DNA from: an uncultured Caulobacteraceae bacterium
GTDB taxonomy: Bacteria > Pseudomonadota > Alphaproteobacteria > Caulobacterales > Caulobacteraceae
Reading direction: 5' to 3'
DNA: 64,000 nt
Assembly (NCBI GenBank): GCA_903872075.1
Contig: CAIQJF010000034.1
Coordinates: forward strand, 62,001-126,000
Shown piece after piece: positions 9,943 through 20,262 of this stretch (positions are counted from its first letter, which is position 1; every line of letters starts with the position of its first letter). The notes under the pieces are model-generated. The model was not told the DNA's origin, did not search any database, and saw only the letters and a list, made by a program, of their open reading frames with translations. A program made the translations under genes and the position numbers.

Positions 9943-11559
9943 ATGCGCCGCGCCGACGGACGGATAGCTGTCGCCCTGGTGGTCGCTCTAAGCCTCCTCA
10001 CCCTGGCCGGCCCGCTTCTCGTCGCCGATATCCCCCCCCTTACCGACTATCCGAATCATCTGGCGCGCTACTGGTTGATCGCCGGGGGAGTGGCCGACCC
10101 GCGTCTGGCCGGGTTCTACCGGATCGACTGGAGCGCGGCGGCCAGCAACATCGGGGTCGACCGCCTTGTGTTGTTGCTTTCTCCCTGGGCGTCCGGACTT
10201 GCCTTGGGGCACGCGGCGCTGGTCGCGGCGGCCGTCCTGCCGCCGGCCGGGGCGCTGGCCCTGAACGCGGCGATCTTCGGGCGGCCGACGCCCTGGCAGG
10301 CGCTGTTTCCGATCGCCGCCTGGTCGACCACCTTCCTGATGGGCTTCCTGAATTTCCAGACCGGTCTTGGTCTCGCCCTGCTGTTCGCGGCCATCGACCC
10401 CCTTGCCCATCCCCGGCTGCCGCGCGGCGCGGCGCTGGCGCGTCTGCCGTTCGGCCTGATCCTCGGAGCGGACCATCTGTTCGCCCTGTTGTTCTACGCC
10501 ATTCTGCTGGCGGGCCTGGCGCTGGGTCCGGCGCCCTTGCGTCCGCTAGACGCCCGCGTGACGTCGATGCGTCTGGCCCGGGCCGCAGGCGCGGCGGCCT
10601 GGTGCGTAGTCCCGCTGGCGGTCTTGGGACTGTCGGGGCGGGGTCTGCCTGGCGCGGAGCAGAGCGGCGTTGGCGTCACCCACGGGAGTATCTCTCTCCT
10701 CATTCCCGGCAAGCTGGCGACGCTGCTGTCGGCCCTTGCCAGCTACAACCTGTTTCAGGAACTGATCCTGGCGGCGATTCTGGTCGGACTGGTGGTGGGG
10801 TTGATGCGCGCGCGTGCGCTGGACGGGCACCGGGGGCTGCTGCTCGCAGCAGCGGGCCTCCTGGTTCTGGCCATTCTCGCGCCAAGCCACGCGGCCGGGG
10901 CGAGTTGGGTCGACAAGCGCTTTCCGATCATGGCGCTGTTGTGCGGAATGGCGGCCGTGACGACCCGACGTGGATTGCCTGGGCGGACCGTGGCCTGGCT
11001 ATCGGCGGCGGCTCTGGCGCTCTCGGCAGGTCAGGCGGCCTGGGTTGGCTGGAATTGGCGGGCCATGGCGGCGCCGACCGCCGCCGTACTCCGGGCCCTG
11101 CAGGCGGTTCCGCCCGGGGCGCGGCTGCTCCCGCTGCAGCACGAGCAGGACACGTGGGCCCGGCTGACCGCGCCACCGGGGCGCTACATGTTCAGCGTGG
11201 GCGACGCGACATACCGGCATTTCGACTCACTCGCCGTGCCACTCCGGCACGCCTTCACGCCGAAACTCTTCGCAGCCCGCGGCTTGCAGCCTTTGGGCGT
11301 GCGCGGCGATTGGGAGGCGCGGGTCGAGCACAATGGGGGTGACCTGGCCTCCGTGAACGCCCTGACCCGCGCGCCGCGATCGGGCGAACCTTCCTATCTG
11401 CCAGGCTGGTCTGAACACTTCGACTATGTGCTGGTGCTGAACGCCGACATGGCCGACCGGGACGGACCGTTCCATGCGCCGTCGAACCTGACCCTGGTGC
11501 GAGACGAGGGTTTTGCCCAGCTCTGGCGGGTCACCCCACCGCCGCGCCCCGTGGGCTAG
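9943..11559 (+). CDS. Polytopic membrane protein of unknown function
   Basis: Long ORF with many hydrophobic segments; DIPPLTDYPNHLARYWLI; ATG at 9943. Confidence 0.75.
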   Translation: MRRADGRIAVALVVALSLLTLAGPLLVADIPPLTDYPNHLARYWLIAGGVADPRLAGFYRIDWSAAASNIGVDRLVLLLSPWASGLALGHAALVAAAVLPPAGALALNAAIFGRPTPWQALFPIAAWSTTFLMGFLNFQTGLGLALLFAAIDPLAHPRLPRGAALARLPFGLILGADHLFALLFYAILLAGLALGPAPLRPLDARVTSMRLARAAGAAAWCVVPLAVLGLSGRGLPGAEQSGVGVTHGSISLLIPGKLATLLSALASYNLFQELILAAILVGLVVGLMRARALDGHRGLLLAAAGLLVLAILAPSHAAGASWVDKRFPIMALLCGMAAVTTRRGLPGRTVAWLSAAALALSAGQAAWVGWNWRAMAAPTAAVLRALQAVPPGARLLPLQHEQDTWARLTAPPGRYMFSVGDATYRHFDSLAVPLRHAFTPKLFAARGLQPLGVRGDWEARVEHNGGDLASVNALTRAPRSGEPSYLPGWSEHFDYVLVLNADMADRDGPFHAPSNLTLVRDEGFAQLWRVTPPPRPVG

Positions 11560-13505
11560 ACCGCAACCTGCACGCCCATTTCCACCACGCGCCCGGGCGG
11601 GATGGCGAACACCTCGCTGGGGTCGGCGGAATTGCGGTTGAGGGCGATGAACAGCAGGTCCTGCAGGCGGCGCAGGCCATGGTCATGAGTCGGCAGGATC
11701 GTCCGGCGTCCCAGGAAATAGGAGGTGTCGGCGGGATCGAAGGTCACGCCGGCAACCTTCAGCCGGGCCATGGCGGCCGGCACATCGGGTGTCTCCATGA
11801 AGCCGAACGCCAGGGTGATCGCCAGGAACGACTCGTTGAGGATGGTCACGGTGGCCCGCGCGTCGGGCGAGACACGGGGCTCATCGGTGGTTTGCACGGC
11901 TACGATCACGTTCATGTGGTGCAGCACGCCGTTGTGCTTGAGGTTGTGCATCAGGGCGCTGGGAGTCAGCTCCGGATGGGAGCTCAAATAGACCGCCGTT
12001 CCGGGAACGCGATGCCGCGGGCGGCGGGCCAGTGAGGTCAGAAAGTCGGCGATCGGGATACGGTCGCGGCGCGATTTTTCAGCGATGATGGCGCTGCCCC
12101 GCATCCAGGTTGCGATCACCGCCACCATGCCGGCGCCGATGGCCAGCGGCACCCAGCCGCCGGACAGCAGCTTCAGCGAATTGGCGCCGAAAAAGGCCAG
12201 ATCGACGGCCACGAGCGGAATCACCACGAGACTGGTGCGCAGCAGACTCCACTTCCACTGGCGGCGCACCACTACGGCGGCCAGCAGCGTCGTCACACTC
12301 ATGGTGCCGGTGACGGCGAGGCCGTAGGCGTTGGACAAGGCGTCGGAGTTCTTGAAGATACCCACGAGCAGAATCACGCCGAGCATCAGGGCCAGGTTGA
12401 TCGTCGGCAGATAAATCTGTCCGGCGTGCTCGCCTGATGTGCGCTTCACCTCCAGCCGGGGCAGAAGGCCCATCTGCATGGCCGCGCTCGACAGGGAATA
12501 GGCGCCGCTGATCACCGCCTGGCTGGCGATGACCGTGGCGGCGTTGGCCAGGATCACCATGGGAATGCGCAGGGCGGCTGGGACCATCAGGAAGAACCAG
12601 TTCTGGTCGGAGATGTCTCCTGCGTGAGGGCCCGCGGTGGCGAGGAAATGCAGGGCGAAGGCGCCTTGTCCCAGGTAGTTCAGCGCCAGGGCCGGGAACA
12701 CCAGGGTCGTCCAGGCCGCCTGGATCGGCCCGCGGCCAAAATGACCCATGTCGGCATATAACGCCTCGGCTCCGGTGATCGTCAGCGACACCGACCCCAT
12801 GACGAGCACGCCGACGATGCCATGGCTGGTGAGGAATTTCAGACCCAGCAACGGGTTGATAGCCCAGAGGATCCGCGGGGCGTCGGGCAGGTGGCTCAGG
12901 CCCAGCGCGCCGATGACCAGGAACCACACCAGACAGATGGGTCCGAACCACGCCGCCACCTTCGCCGTTCCCCGCGACTGGACCATGAACAGGCCGATGA
13001 GGATGACCAGGGCGATGGCGATTTCCACCGAGGGCGTAATCACGCTGTCGAGGCCCGGCGCCGTCTTGAGCCCTTCGATGGCGGACAGCACAGAGATGGC
13101 CGGGGTGATGATCGCGTCGCCGTAGAACATGGCCGCGCCAACAACGCCAAGCACCAGAATGGATCTGGTGCGGTGTCCCATGGCGATCTGGGCCAGCGCC
13201 ATGAGTGAGAGGATTCCGCCCTCGCCCTTGTTGTCGGCGCGCATCATGAAAAGCACATATTTGATCGTCACGACCACGATCAGCGCCCAGAGCATCAGGG
13301 ACACCACGCCCATGATCTCGGCCTGGCCAACCGTCCCGTTGGCCGCCTGAGCGATTGCGGTCTTGAAGGTGTAGATCGGGCTGGTGCCGATGTCCCCGAA
13401 CACCACGCCCATCGAGCCGAGCATCAGCCCGCCGAAACGCCGTCGGGCGGCCTGCGGGCTTAAGGGGATTGCGGACGCGGAAGGGGCGTTCATCGGCGGC
13501 GGCAT
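11556..13505 (-). CDS. kup: KUP-family potassium uptake permease
   Basis: GVVFGDIGTSPIYTFKTAI, VTIKYVLFMMRADNKGEGGILSLMALA, DAIITPAISVLSAIEGL. Confidence 0.96.
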   Translation of the reverse strand: MPPPMNAPSASAIPLSPQAARRRFGGLMLGSMGVVFGDIGTSPIYTFKTAIAQAANGTVGQAEIMGVVSLMLWALIVVVTIKYVLFMMRADNKGEGGILSLMALAQIAMGHRTRSILVLGVVGAAMFYGDAIITPAISVLSAIEGLKTAPGLDSVITPSVEIAIALVILIGLFMVQSRGTAKVAAWFGPICLVWFLVIGALGLSHLPDAPRILWAINPLLGLKFLTSHGIVGVLVMGSVSLTITGAEALYADMGHFGRGPIQAAWTTLVFPALALNYLGQGAFALHFLATAGPHAGDISDQNWFFLMVPAALRIPMVILANAATVIASQAVISGAYSLSSAAMQMGLLPRLEVKRTSGEHAGQIYLPTINLALMLGVILLVGIFKNSDALSNAYGLAVTGTMSVTTLLAAVVVRRQWKWSLLRTSLVVIPLVAVDLAFFGANSLKLLSGGWVPLAIGAGMVAVIATWMRGSAIIAEKSRRDRIPIADFLTSLARRPRHRVPGTAVYLSSHPELTPSALMHNLKHNGVLHHMNVIVAVQTTDEPRVSPDARATVTILNESFLAITLAFGFMETPDVPAAMARLKVAGVTFDPADTSYFLGRRTILPTHDHGLRRLQDLLFIALNRNSADPSEVFAIPPGRVVEMGVQVAV

Positions 13506-13587
13506 AGTCCCGTCGGCGCCGGAAGGAAATGGTCTTCGGAGCTGGAAAGAGAGCGGCTGGTGTTTTCGTTCGCACCTGTGGCGCCGA

Positions 13588-14463
13588 TCAGGTTCCCAGC
13601 CGGGCGCTTACCCAATCGCTCAACAGGGCGTTGACCCGTTCCGGAGCCTCCTGCTGCACCCAGTGCGACACCCCTGGCAGGCGGCGCAGGGTGAAGTCGC
13701 TCACAAGCGGGCCGTATCCCTCGGTGTTCTCGATGCCCAGCGCCGAGTCCTCCTCTCCCCAGATCATCAGGGTCGGGACCTCGATCACCGGCGATGTCGC
13801 GCCCCAGCGGTTCAGCATGCCGGTATTGGCCCGGTAGTAATTGATCATGGCGGTCATGGCGCCGGGAATCAGGGCGTTCTTCCGATAGACGTCGGTGACC
13901 TCTGGCGGAAACCGGGATTTGTCCACCGCCATGCCGGTGAAGGCCTGGCCGATCGCCCGCGCGCCGCCTGCGGTCATCATCGCTTCCGGCAAGCCTGGAA
14001 TCTGGAAGAATCCCATGTACCAGGACCGGAGTGGCTGTCGCCACGAGGCGCGCATGACCCGGCCGAGCACGGCCGGGTGCGGCACGTTCATGATCACCAG
14101 GCCGTCAAGGGGGAGGCGTTTGTCGAGGGCGAAGGCCCAGGCGATCGCCGCGCCCCAGTCGTGACCGATCAGCAATCGCCGGCGCGCGCCGGCCGCCTCG
14201 AACAGTCCGGCCACATCGTCCACAAGATGAGGAACCCCATAGTCCGACTTGCGACCCGGTCGACTGCTTTCGCCGTAGCCTCTCAGATCGGGCGCAATCA
14301 CCCGCCAGCCCAGATCCGCCAGCAGGGGGATCTGGTAGCGCCAGGAAAACCGGCTCTCGGGAAACCCGTGCAGCAGCACGGCGACATCCTGGCCCTCTCC
14401 GGCTTCGTCGACCATGAAGCTCAAGCCGTTGGCCTGCATCCGCCGAGATGTCACAGCCGCCAT
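13588..14463 (-). CDS. Alpha/beta-fold hydrolase (epoxide hydrolase-like)
   Basis: VAVLLHGFPESRFSWRYQIP, GHDWGAAIAWAFAL, SHWVQQEAPERVN. Confidence 0.9.
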   Translation of the reverse strand: MAAVTSRRMQANGLSFMVDEAGEGQDVAVLLHGFPESRFSWRYQIPLLADLGWRVIAPDLRGYGESSRPGRKSDYGVPHLVDDVAGLFEAAGARRRLLIGHDWGAAIAWAFALDKRLPLDGLVIMNVPHPAVLGRVMRASWRQPLRSWYMGFFQIPGLPEAMMTAGGARAIGQAFTGMAVDKSRFPPEVTDVYRKNALIPGAMTAMINYYRANTGMLNRWGATSPVIEVPTLMIWGEEDSALGIENTEGYGPLVSDFTLRRLPGVSHWVQQEAPERVNALLSDWVSARLGT

Positions 14464-14534
14464 GAGCGCTCCTTGCCTTCCGTAGGGAAGTTGTGTGTTT
14501 CACTTCAGCCTAGCTGAACCGCCGGGAGCGCGCG

Positions 14535-16043
14535 ATGGCAGAGACCCATTCTGAAACCGTTGCGGTGCTGGGCGCCGGGATCGCCGGCCTGAGCGTGGCG
14601 CTCGCCCTGGCGCCGACCGGCCGCAAGATCACCCTGCTTGAGCGGGACGCGGCTCCTCCTGACGGGGGGGCGGAAGCGGTGTTCGACCACTGGCAGCGCC
14701 GGGGCGCCAGCCAGTTGCGCCACAGCCATGCGTTTCTGGCGCGCCTGCGCACGCTCATCGCCATGGAGCACCCGGCGCTGCTGGCGGCCTTGCGCGAGGC
14801 TGGGGCGCGGGAGCTGCGTTTCGCCGACGGTCTGCCCGACGCCATCAAGGCGCGCTACACGCCGGCCCCGCAGGACGAGGAGATGGCGATTATCGTCAGT
14901 CGCCGGACCACCCTGGAGATGGTGATCCGCCGCTATGTCGAGCAGTCGCCGAATGTGAGCGTGCGGTCGGAGGTCTTCGTCTCGGGCCTTATCACTGACC
15001 GCGACGCGTCGGGATCGCTGGTGGCCCGCGGCTTCCGGCTTCAGGACGGCGAGGAGATTCGCGCCGACCTGGTCATAGACGCCGGCGGCCGGGCCTCGCC
15101 GATGACCGACTGGCTCGTCGAAGCGGGCGCGACCGTTACCGAGGCGGCCGAGAACTGCGAGATCCTCTATTACACTCGTTTCTATGAGTTCGCCCCGGGC
15201 CAAAGCGATCCGCCGCGTGGCCGCCACGCCCCCAACGGCGACCTCGGCTATCTGAAGTTCGGCGTGTTCCCCGCCGACAACGGCACCTTCTCCATCACCA
15301 TGGCGGTGCCCGAAGTCGAGGAGACCCTCCGCGCGGCGGTGGTGCGCCCGGAGATCTTCGAAGCGATCTGCGCGCGCCTGCCGGGCGTCGCCGCCTGGAC
15401 CGATCCGGAGCGGGCCAAACCGGTCAGCAAGGTCTACGCCATGGGCGATCTGAAGAGCCGCTGGCGCGAGATGGCCCCTGACGGCAGGCCGGCGGCGCTC
15501 AACGCCTTCTTCGTCGGCGACAGCCTGGTCCGCACCAACCCGCTCTATGGCCGGGGCTGTTCCTTTGCCGCTATCGAGGCCCACGCGCTACGCGACGTGC
15601 TGGCCGAGACCCGCGATCCGCTCGCGCGGGGCACGCTTTACAGTCGCCGCACCCGGGAGTTGCTCGAGCCCTTCTACGACGACATGCGCAGCCAGGACCG
15701 CGGCGCAGCCCGGCGGGCGGAACATGGCGTGGATCCTGGCTATCGGCCGCCGCTCAAGGCCCGCCTGCTGCGACGCTTTATTGAGGATGGCGTCGGGGTG
15801 GCCATCCGCCAGGACGCCGAACTGTTCCGCGCGGCCATGCGCGCCTTCCACATGCTCGAGCCCCCCAGGGCTTGGCTGGAGAAGCCTTCCACCCTGCTCA
15901 AGGTGGTCGGGGTCATGGCGCGAGGCCGCAAGGCCAATGCCCACCTCTATCCCGAGAAGCCCGGCCCGGACCGATGGGAAATGTTCAAGCTCCTCGATCT
16001 GCCGGCAGGCGCGGACCTCGAACGCCTGCGCGCGGCGGCCTGA
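14535..16043 (+). CDS. FAD-dependent oxidoreductase/monooxygenase
   Basis: VAVLGAGIAGLSVALALAPTGRKITLLERD Rossmann GxGxxG; DLVIDAGGRAS; FVGDSLVRTNPLYGRG. Confidence 0.85.
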   Translation: MAETHSETVAVLGAGIAGLSVALALAPTGRKITLLERDAAPPDGGAEAVFDHWQRRGASQLRHSHAFLARLRTLIAMEHPALLAALREAGARELRFADGLPDAIKARYTPAPQDEEMAIIVSRRTTLEMVIRRYVEQSPNVSVRSEVFVSGLITDRDASGSLVARGFRLQDGEEIRADLVIDAGGRASPMTDWLVEAGATVTEAAENCEILYYTRFYEFAPGQSDPPRGRHAPNGDLGYLKFGVFPADNGTFSITMAVPEVEETLRAAVVRPEIFEAICARLPGVAAWTDPERAKPVSKVYAMGDLKSRWREMAPDGRPAALNAFFVGDSLVRTNPLYGRGCSFAAIEAHALRDVLAETRDPLARGTLYSRRTRELLEPFYDDMRSQDRGAARRAEHGVDPGYRPPLKARLLRRFIEDGVGVAIRQDAELFRAAMRAFHMLEPPRAWLEKPSTLLKVVGVMARGRKANAHLYPEKPGPDRWEMFKLLDLPAGADLERLRAAA

Positions 16044-16050
16044 CCGGGCC

Positions 16051-17181
16051 TCAGGCGTAGACCGCCCGCTCCACCGACTCGAACGTGGCCAGCACGCCCG
16101 GATCGCCGAAAGGCAGCAGCTGCGCCATCACCACGCCCGCCGCGCCCGTGACGGGATCAGCCCAGTAGTAACAGTTGGCGAGGCCCGCCCAGGCCAGGCT
16201 GCCGGCCGAGCGGGTTCCGGTTCCGGCGTCCATGTTCACAAGTCCGGCGAGGCCGTGGCGGCGAATCCGGTTGGGGATCGGGATGAAGTCCCGGCTGAGC
16301 ATGGGCTGCGCCGACTTCAGGGAGCCGGCGTCGAAATCGCCCACATGGTTGCGCATCATCAGGCCGAACGTCTCGGCTCCGAGGAGCGGCGCGCCGCCGC
16401 CGGCGATCGCCTTGAGGAATTTCAGATAGTCCGGCGCGGTGGAATACAGTCCGCCGCCACCCATGCCGAAATGTCTCACCGGCGGCATGCCGAACGGAAT
16501 GGCGACAAAGGTTCCGTCGTCCAGCCGCTGGTGAACGCTCGCCTTGCGCGCCGAAAGCGCGGCGTCGGGGAAGAAGCTGGTGTCGGCCATCCCGAGAGGC
16601 CCCAGAACGTTCTCAGCGAGATAGGCGTCCAGGGTCTGGCCGCTGATCGCCTCGATCAGGCGCCCGGCCCAGTCGATGCCGATGCCATAGAGCCAGCGTT
16701 CGCCGGGTTCGAACATCAAGGGGATGTCCGGTTCGCCGGCGCCCATCAGCGTCCCGCCCGTGGCCGTCATGTAGCGGGCGAGTTCTTCGCTGACGAAATC
16801 GTACGCCAGGCCGCTGGTGTGGGTGAGAAGCCGGCGCAGGGTTATGGGCTTCGTGGCCGGTTGGGTGATCGGCTTACCGTCGGTGTCGAAGCCGGCGAGG
16901 ACGCGCGGCGCGGCCAGGGTTGGCAGGGCGGATCCCACCGGCTCGTCCAGATCCAGCAGGCCGCGTTCCACCAGTTGCAACGCCCCCACGCTGGTGATCG
17001 CCTTGGTGCAGGACGCGATCCAGCAAACCGTATCCGATGTCATGGCGGCCGGGTTGTCGACCCCTCGGACGCCGGCCGCCCCAGACTGGACCCTGCCGTC
17101 CCGGTCGATGATGGCGGCCGAGAGGCCTGGCGCATGGCCGGCCGCCACGCCGGCCGCGAGAAGGGATTGCAGGTCGATCAT
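16051..17181 (-). CDS. Serine hydrolase, class C beta-lactamase fold
   Basis: SCTKAITSVGALQLVERGLLDLDEPV (SxxK), LRRLLTHTSGLAYDF; 4-bp overlap with upstream P450 gene. Confidence 0.88.
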   Translation of the reverse strand: MIDLQSLLAAGVAAGHAPGLSAAIIDRDGRVQSGAAGVRGVDNPAAMTSDTVCWIASCTKAITSVGALQLVERGLLDLDEPVGSALPTLAAPRVLAGFDTDGKPITQPATKPITLRRLLTHTSGLAYDFVSEELARYMTATGGTLMGAGEPDIPLMFEPGERWLYGIGIDWAGRLIEAISGQTLDAYLAENVLGPLGMADTSFFPDAALSARKASVHQRLDDGTFVAIPFGMPPVRHFGMGGGGLYSTAPDYLKFLKAIAGGGAPLLGAETFGLMMRNHVGDFDAGSLKSAQPMLSRDFIPIPNRIRRHGLAGLVNMDAGTGTRSAGSLAWAGLANCYYWADPVTGAAGVVMAQLLPFGDPGVLATFESVERAVYA

Positions 17182-18599
17182 GTGTGTTTCTCCGCTGACT
17201 CCTGACGGCGGGCCAAGGTCATTTTCAGTCCGTGTTTCAGGCCGAGGGTAACGTTCGCCACGGGAACGATCTCGGCGTCCGGGGCGAGCCGCGGCGCGTA
17301 GGTCTGCGCCAGAGTCGCAAGAATGAGGATTGTCTCGTTCAGCGCCAGGACCTGGCCGATGCAGACGCGCGGTCCCGCGCCGAACGGAAGATAGGCGAAC
17401 CGGGCCCGGCGGCTGGCCGCGTCGGGCGCAAAGCGGTCCGGATCGAACCTCTCGGGATCGTCCCACAGCCTGCGGTGCCGATGCAGGACCCAGGGCATGA
17501 CCGTTACGGACGCGCCCTTCGGAATGGTCCTGCCACAGACTTCGTCGGTCTCAAGGGCGCGTCGCGTGGAAAGCCCCGGCGCGGCCGGGTAGAGCCGCAT
17601 GGCTTCCTCGACAACCTGGCGGGTGTAGGTCAACCGGGGAAGGTCGGCCTGCTCCGGCGCGCGGCCGCCGAGAATCACGTCGAGTTCGGCCCGCAGACGC
17701 GCCGCCGCCGCCGGCCGCTGCGAAAGCAGGTACCATATCCAGGACAGCGAGCCGGCTGTGGTCTCGTGGCCGGCCATGAAGATGGTGATGATCTCGTCAC
17801 GGATTTCCTTGGCGCTGAGCCCGCCATTTCCGCCCTTGCCGCCTTCAATGTCCTTGGCCTGAACGAGGCGGGTGAGCAGGTCGTTCGGCGCGGTGGCCAG
17901 CGCCGCTTCCCGGGCGGCCACCAGCCGGGCGACGGCCGCGTCCAGACCGGCGGACGATGCCGCCAGCCGGCGTTCCCGCGCCCGCATGCGCCATTCGCCG
18001 ACCAACGGCAGCAGATCGAGGATATTGGCGTCAGCGGCTGCCTCGAGGCCGCGCGACAGGGCGCCGCCGATCAGATCGATCACTTCGGCGCTGTCCGTGG
18101 AGAACACGGTACGCGCGATCACCTGCAGGGTCAGGGCCTTCATGTCCTGGGCCATGTCGACGGGGGCGCCGTCCGGCAAGCCGTCCCATTTGGCGAGATG
18201 GTCACGGACCGCGGCGGTGATCGCAGGCCCATAGGCCGCCACGCTGCGCGGATCGAAGGCCGGAGCCATGATCCGCCGGTGCCGCCGCCAGGTCTCCCCA
18301 TCCGAGCCGAGCAGGCCGCCGCCGAACAGGGCGGTGAAGAACCGCAAATCCATCGCGGTCTTGGGATAGTTGGCTGCGTTCTCCACCAGCACCCGGCGCA
18401 CCCCGGCCGGGTCGTTGATCAGGGCGTAAGGGCCGAACACGCTCCGGCCGACGATGATCGGTTCCTCGAAGGCGGCGTTGGTCAGGCCGGGGAAGAGTTG
18501 CAGCCGCCGGTTGCGGCGCCGTTGAGCGCGGGTGCGCGCGGCCGGCGGCAAGGCTCCGGCCAGAGCGGGCGGGGCATCGGGGGTGTCGAGCGCAGTCAT
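17178..18599 (-). CDS. Cytochrome P450
   Basis: I-helix FMAGHETTAGSL, ExxR EEAMRLYPAAP, heme loop FGAGPRVCIGQ. Confidence 0.96.
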   Translation of the reverse strand: MTALDTPDAPPALAGALPPAARTRAQRRRNRRLQLFPGLTNAAFEEPIIVGRSVFGPYALINDPAGVRRVLVENAANYPKTAMDLRFFTALFGGGLLGSDGETWRRHRRIMAPAFDPRSVAAYGPAITAAVRDHLAKWDGLPDGAPVDMAQDMKALTLQVIARTVFSTDSAEVIDLIGGALSRGLEAAADANILDLLPLVGEWRMRARERRLAASSAGLDAAVARLVAAREAALATAPNDLLTRLVQAKDIEGGKGGNGGLSAKEIRDEIITIFMAGHETTAGSLSWIWYLLSQRPAAAARLRAELDVILGGRAPEQADLPRLTYTRQVVEEAMRLYPAAPGLSTRRALETDEVCGRTIPKGASVTVMPWVLHRHRRLWDDPERFDPDRFAPDAASRRARFAYLPFGAGPRVCIGQVLALNETILILATLAQTYAPRLAPDAEIVPVANVTLGLKHGLKMTLARRQESAEKHT

Positions 18600-20089
18600 G
18601 ACAGCGCCTCCGCCGCCCGTAGTCTGGCGTCCCGCTCGTCGAGCGCCCCCCGGATCTCCCCGTGACGCGTGGCGTCGAGGCGCCAGCCGATGACGCAGGC
18701 CCCGCCCAGCATCACGAACAGGATGGGCCCGCCGATGAAGGCGATGGTCAGGTTGTTGAGCGCGGCGGCCGAATTCACCGCCCCCTCGGCCGGATTGAAG
18801 CCCAGTTTCTCAAGCAGGGGGAACGTCAACAGGATCGAGAAGGCCGCGGCAATCTTTGAGGCCAGCGCGTTGAGCGCGTAGAGCAGGCTGGTGCGCTCCT
18901 TGCCCTGGGTCAGGCGCACCTCGTCGCCCACGTCGGCCAGCATGGCCTGGACCATCAGGCCGAAACCGCTGGCCATGGAGCCGGACCACAGCATCACCGG
19001 CAGGGCGGCCAGGAGGTTGCGGTCGTTGGGGATCGCCAGGATCGCGAACAGGCCGAGGGAGAAGGCCGTGGTGGTGACCATCAAAGTTCGGTGCTTGCCG
19101 ATTCGCCGCGCCAGCGCCGCCGTGCCGAGGGCCCCGGGAAGGCCGGCCAGGATGTAGACCGCCAGCAGGATCGAGGCCTGTTGGACCGAAAACCCCCGGG
19201 CCGAGGTGAAGAAGAAGAGATAGATCGCGCTCATCCAGCCGGGCCCGAGCGTCAGGGCCATCTGCGCGAGGAACAGGCGGATCAAGTCCGGCTTGACCAG
19301 CAGGGCCAGGTAGTCGGCCAGGGCGGCGCCCTTTCTCTCCACGTCAGGATTGACCCGCTCGGGCGTCCGTAGCGCCGCGAGGCCCACGGTCAGGGGGACG
19401 AGGGCGATGATGAACCAGCCCATCGCCTGAACGCTCTGGGCGTTGGTGCGGTGGAAGGTTTGGCCGAGGATCGGGATCAGCAGCACCGCCAGCGCCCCGA
19501 CGACGCCCAGCGCGGTGATCGCGCCGAACAGCCGCGAGCGTTCATGATACAGCGTCGCTAGCGTGGCCCCCCAGGCCGACATCGACAGATAGACGATGCA
19601 ATTGCCCAGATACATCACCAGCAGCCAGCCGATCAGATAGGCGGCCCCGAACCCGTGGGGGGCCATGAACAACTTATAGAGCGCCAGCATGAGGATCGGC
19701 GCCCCGGCGACCATCCAGGGCCGGTAGCGGCCCAACCCCGTGCGTGTCCTGTCCATCATCAGCGCCAGGCCGACATCGACGGGAATGTCGATCATGCGGA
19801 CGAAGCCCCACGCCGCGCCGACCAGGCCCATGCCGACGCCGAGATGGCCGGCGAAGTAGGGAGGCAGATAAACGAAGACGGCGATGCTCAGCGCCGCCAG
19901 CGGGAGATTGGCCATCGAGAACGTAAGAAGGCGTCCCAAGGGAAGGCTGTCTGCGGCAGTGGCGGGCGGCGTTCGCGGCACGATATCGAAGCTCCATTTG
20001 GGCCGCACGGAAACGCCCGGCGGCGACTGTCGCGAACCTGCGTGACCCTGGCAAGCGGGCGGAACAGGTCGGGATGGGGTGGGCGCCAT
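18596..20089 (-). CDS. MFS transporter, GPH (Na+/sugar symporter-like) family
   Basis: ALMMDRTRTGLGRYRPWMVAGAPI motif; about 12 hydrophobic segments; ORF runs to 20254 but start uncertain. Confidence 0.85.
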   Translation of the reverse strand: MAPTPSRPVPPACQGHAGSRQSPPGVSVRPKWSFDIVPRTPPATAADSLPLGRLLTFSMANLPLAALSIAVFVYLPPYFAGHLGVGMGLVGAAWGFVRMIDIPVDVGLALMMDRTRTGLGRYRPWMVAGAPILMLALYKLFMAPHGFGAAYLIGWLLVMYLGNCIVYLSMSAWGATLATLYHERSRLFGAITALGVVGALAVLLIPILGQTFHRTNAQSVQAMGWFIIALVPLTVGLAALRTPERVNPDVERKGAALADYLALLVKPDLIRLFLAQMALTLGPGWMSAIYLFFFTSARGFSVQQASILLAVYILAGLPGALGTAALARRIGKHRTLMVTTTAFSLGLFAILAIPNDRNLLAALPVMLWSGSMASGFGLMVQAMLADVGDEVRLTQGKERTSLLYALNALASKIAAAFSILLTFPLLEKLGFNPAEGAVNSAAALNNLTIAFIGGPILFVMLGGACVIGWRLDATRHGEIRGALDERDARLRAAEALS

Positions 20090-20262
20090 ATTTGCCCGTC
20101 CTAGACCTCTCCCGGAAGCGATGTCCGCGTGACCCGATCCTGCGAAAATGCATAGCTGTGGCCTTGTTCGGATAGACCCTGTCGAAACCCCCTGGTCCCT
20201 GAGCGGGTTTTCTGTGACTAACGGCGCCGAACCGGGGGAACGGGGACGCCCCACGGAGCCGG

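Noticed and set aside
15547-17205. 552-aa plus-strand ORF spanning the FAD gene 3' end and antisense to the serine hydrolase
   Set aside because: Low-complexity Arg/Ala/Pro-rich translation, overlaps two well-supported genes.
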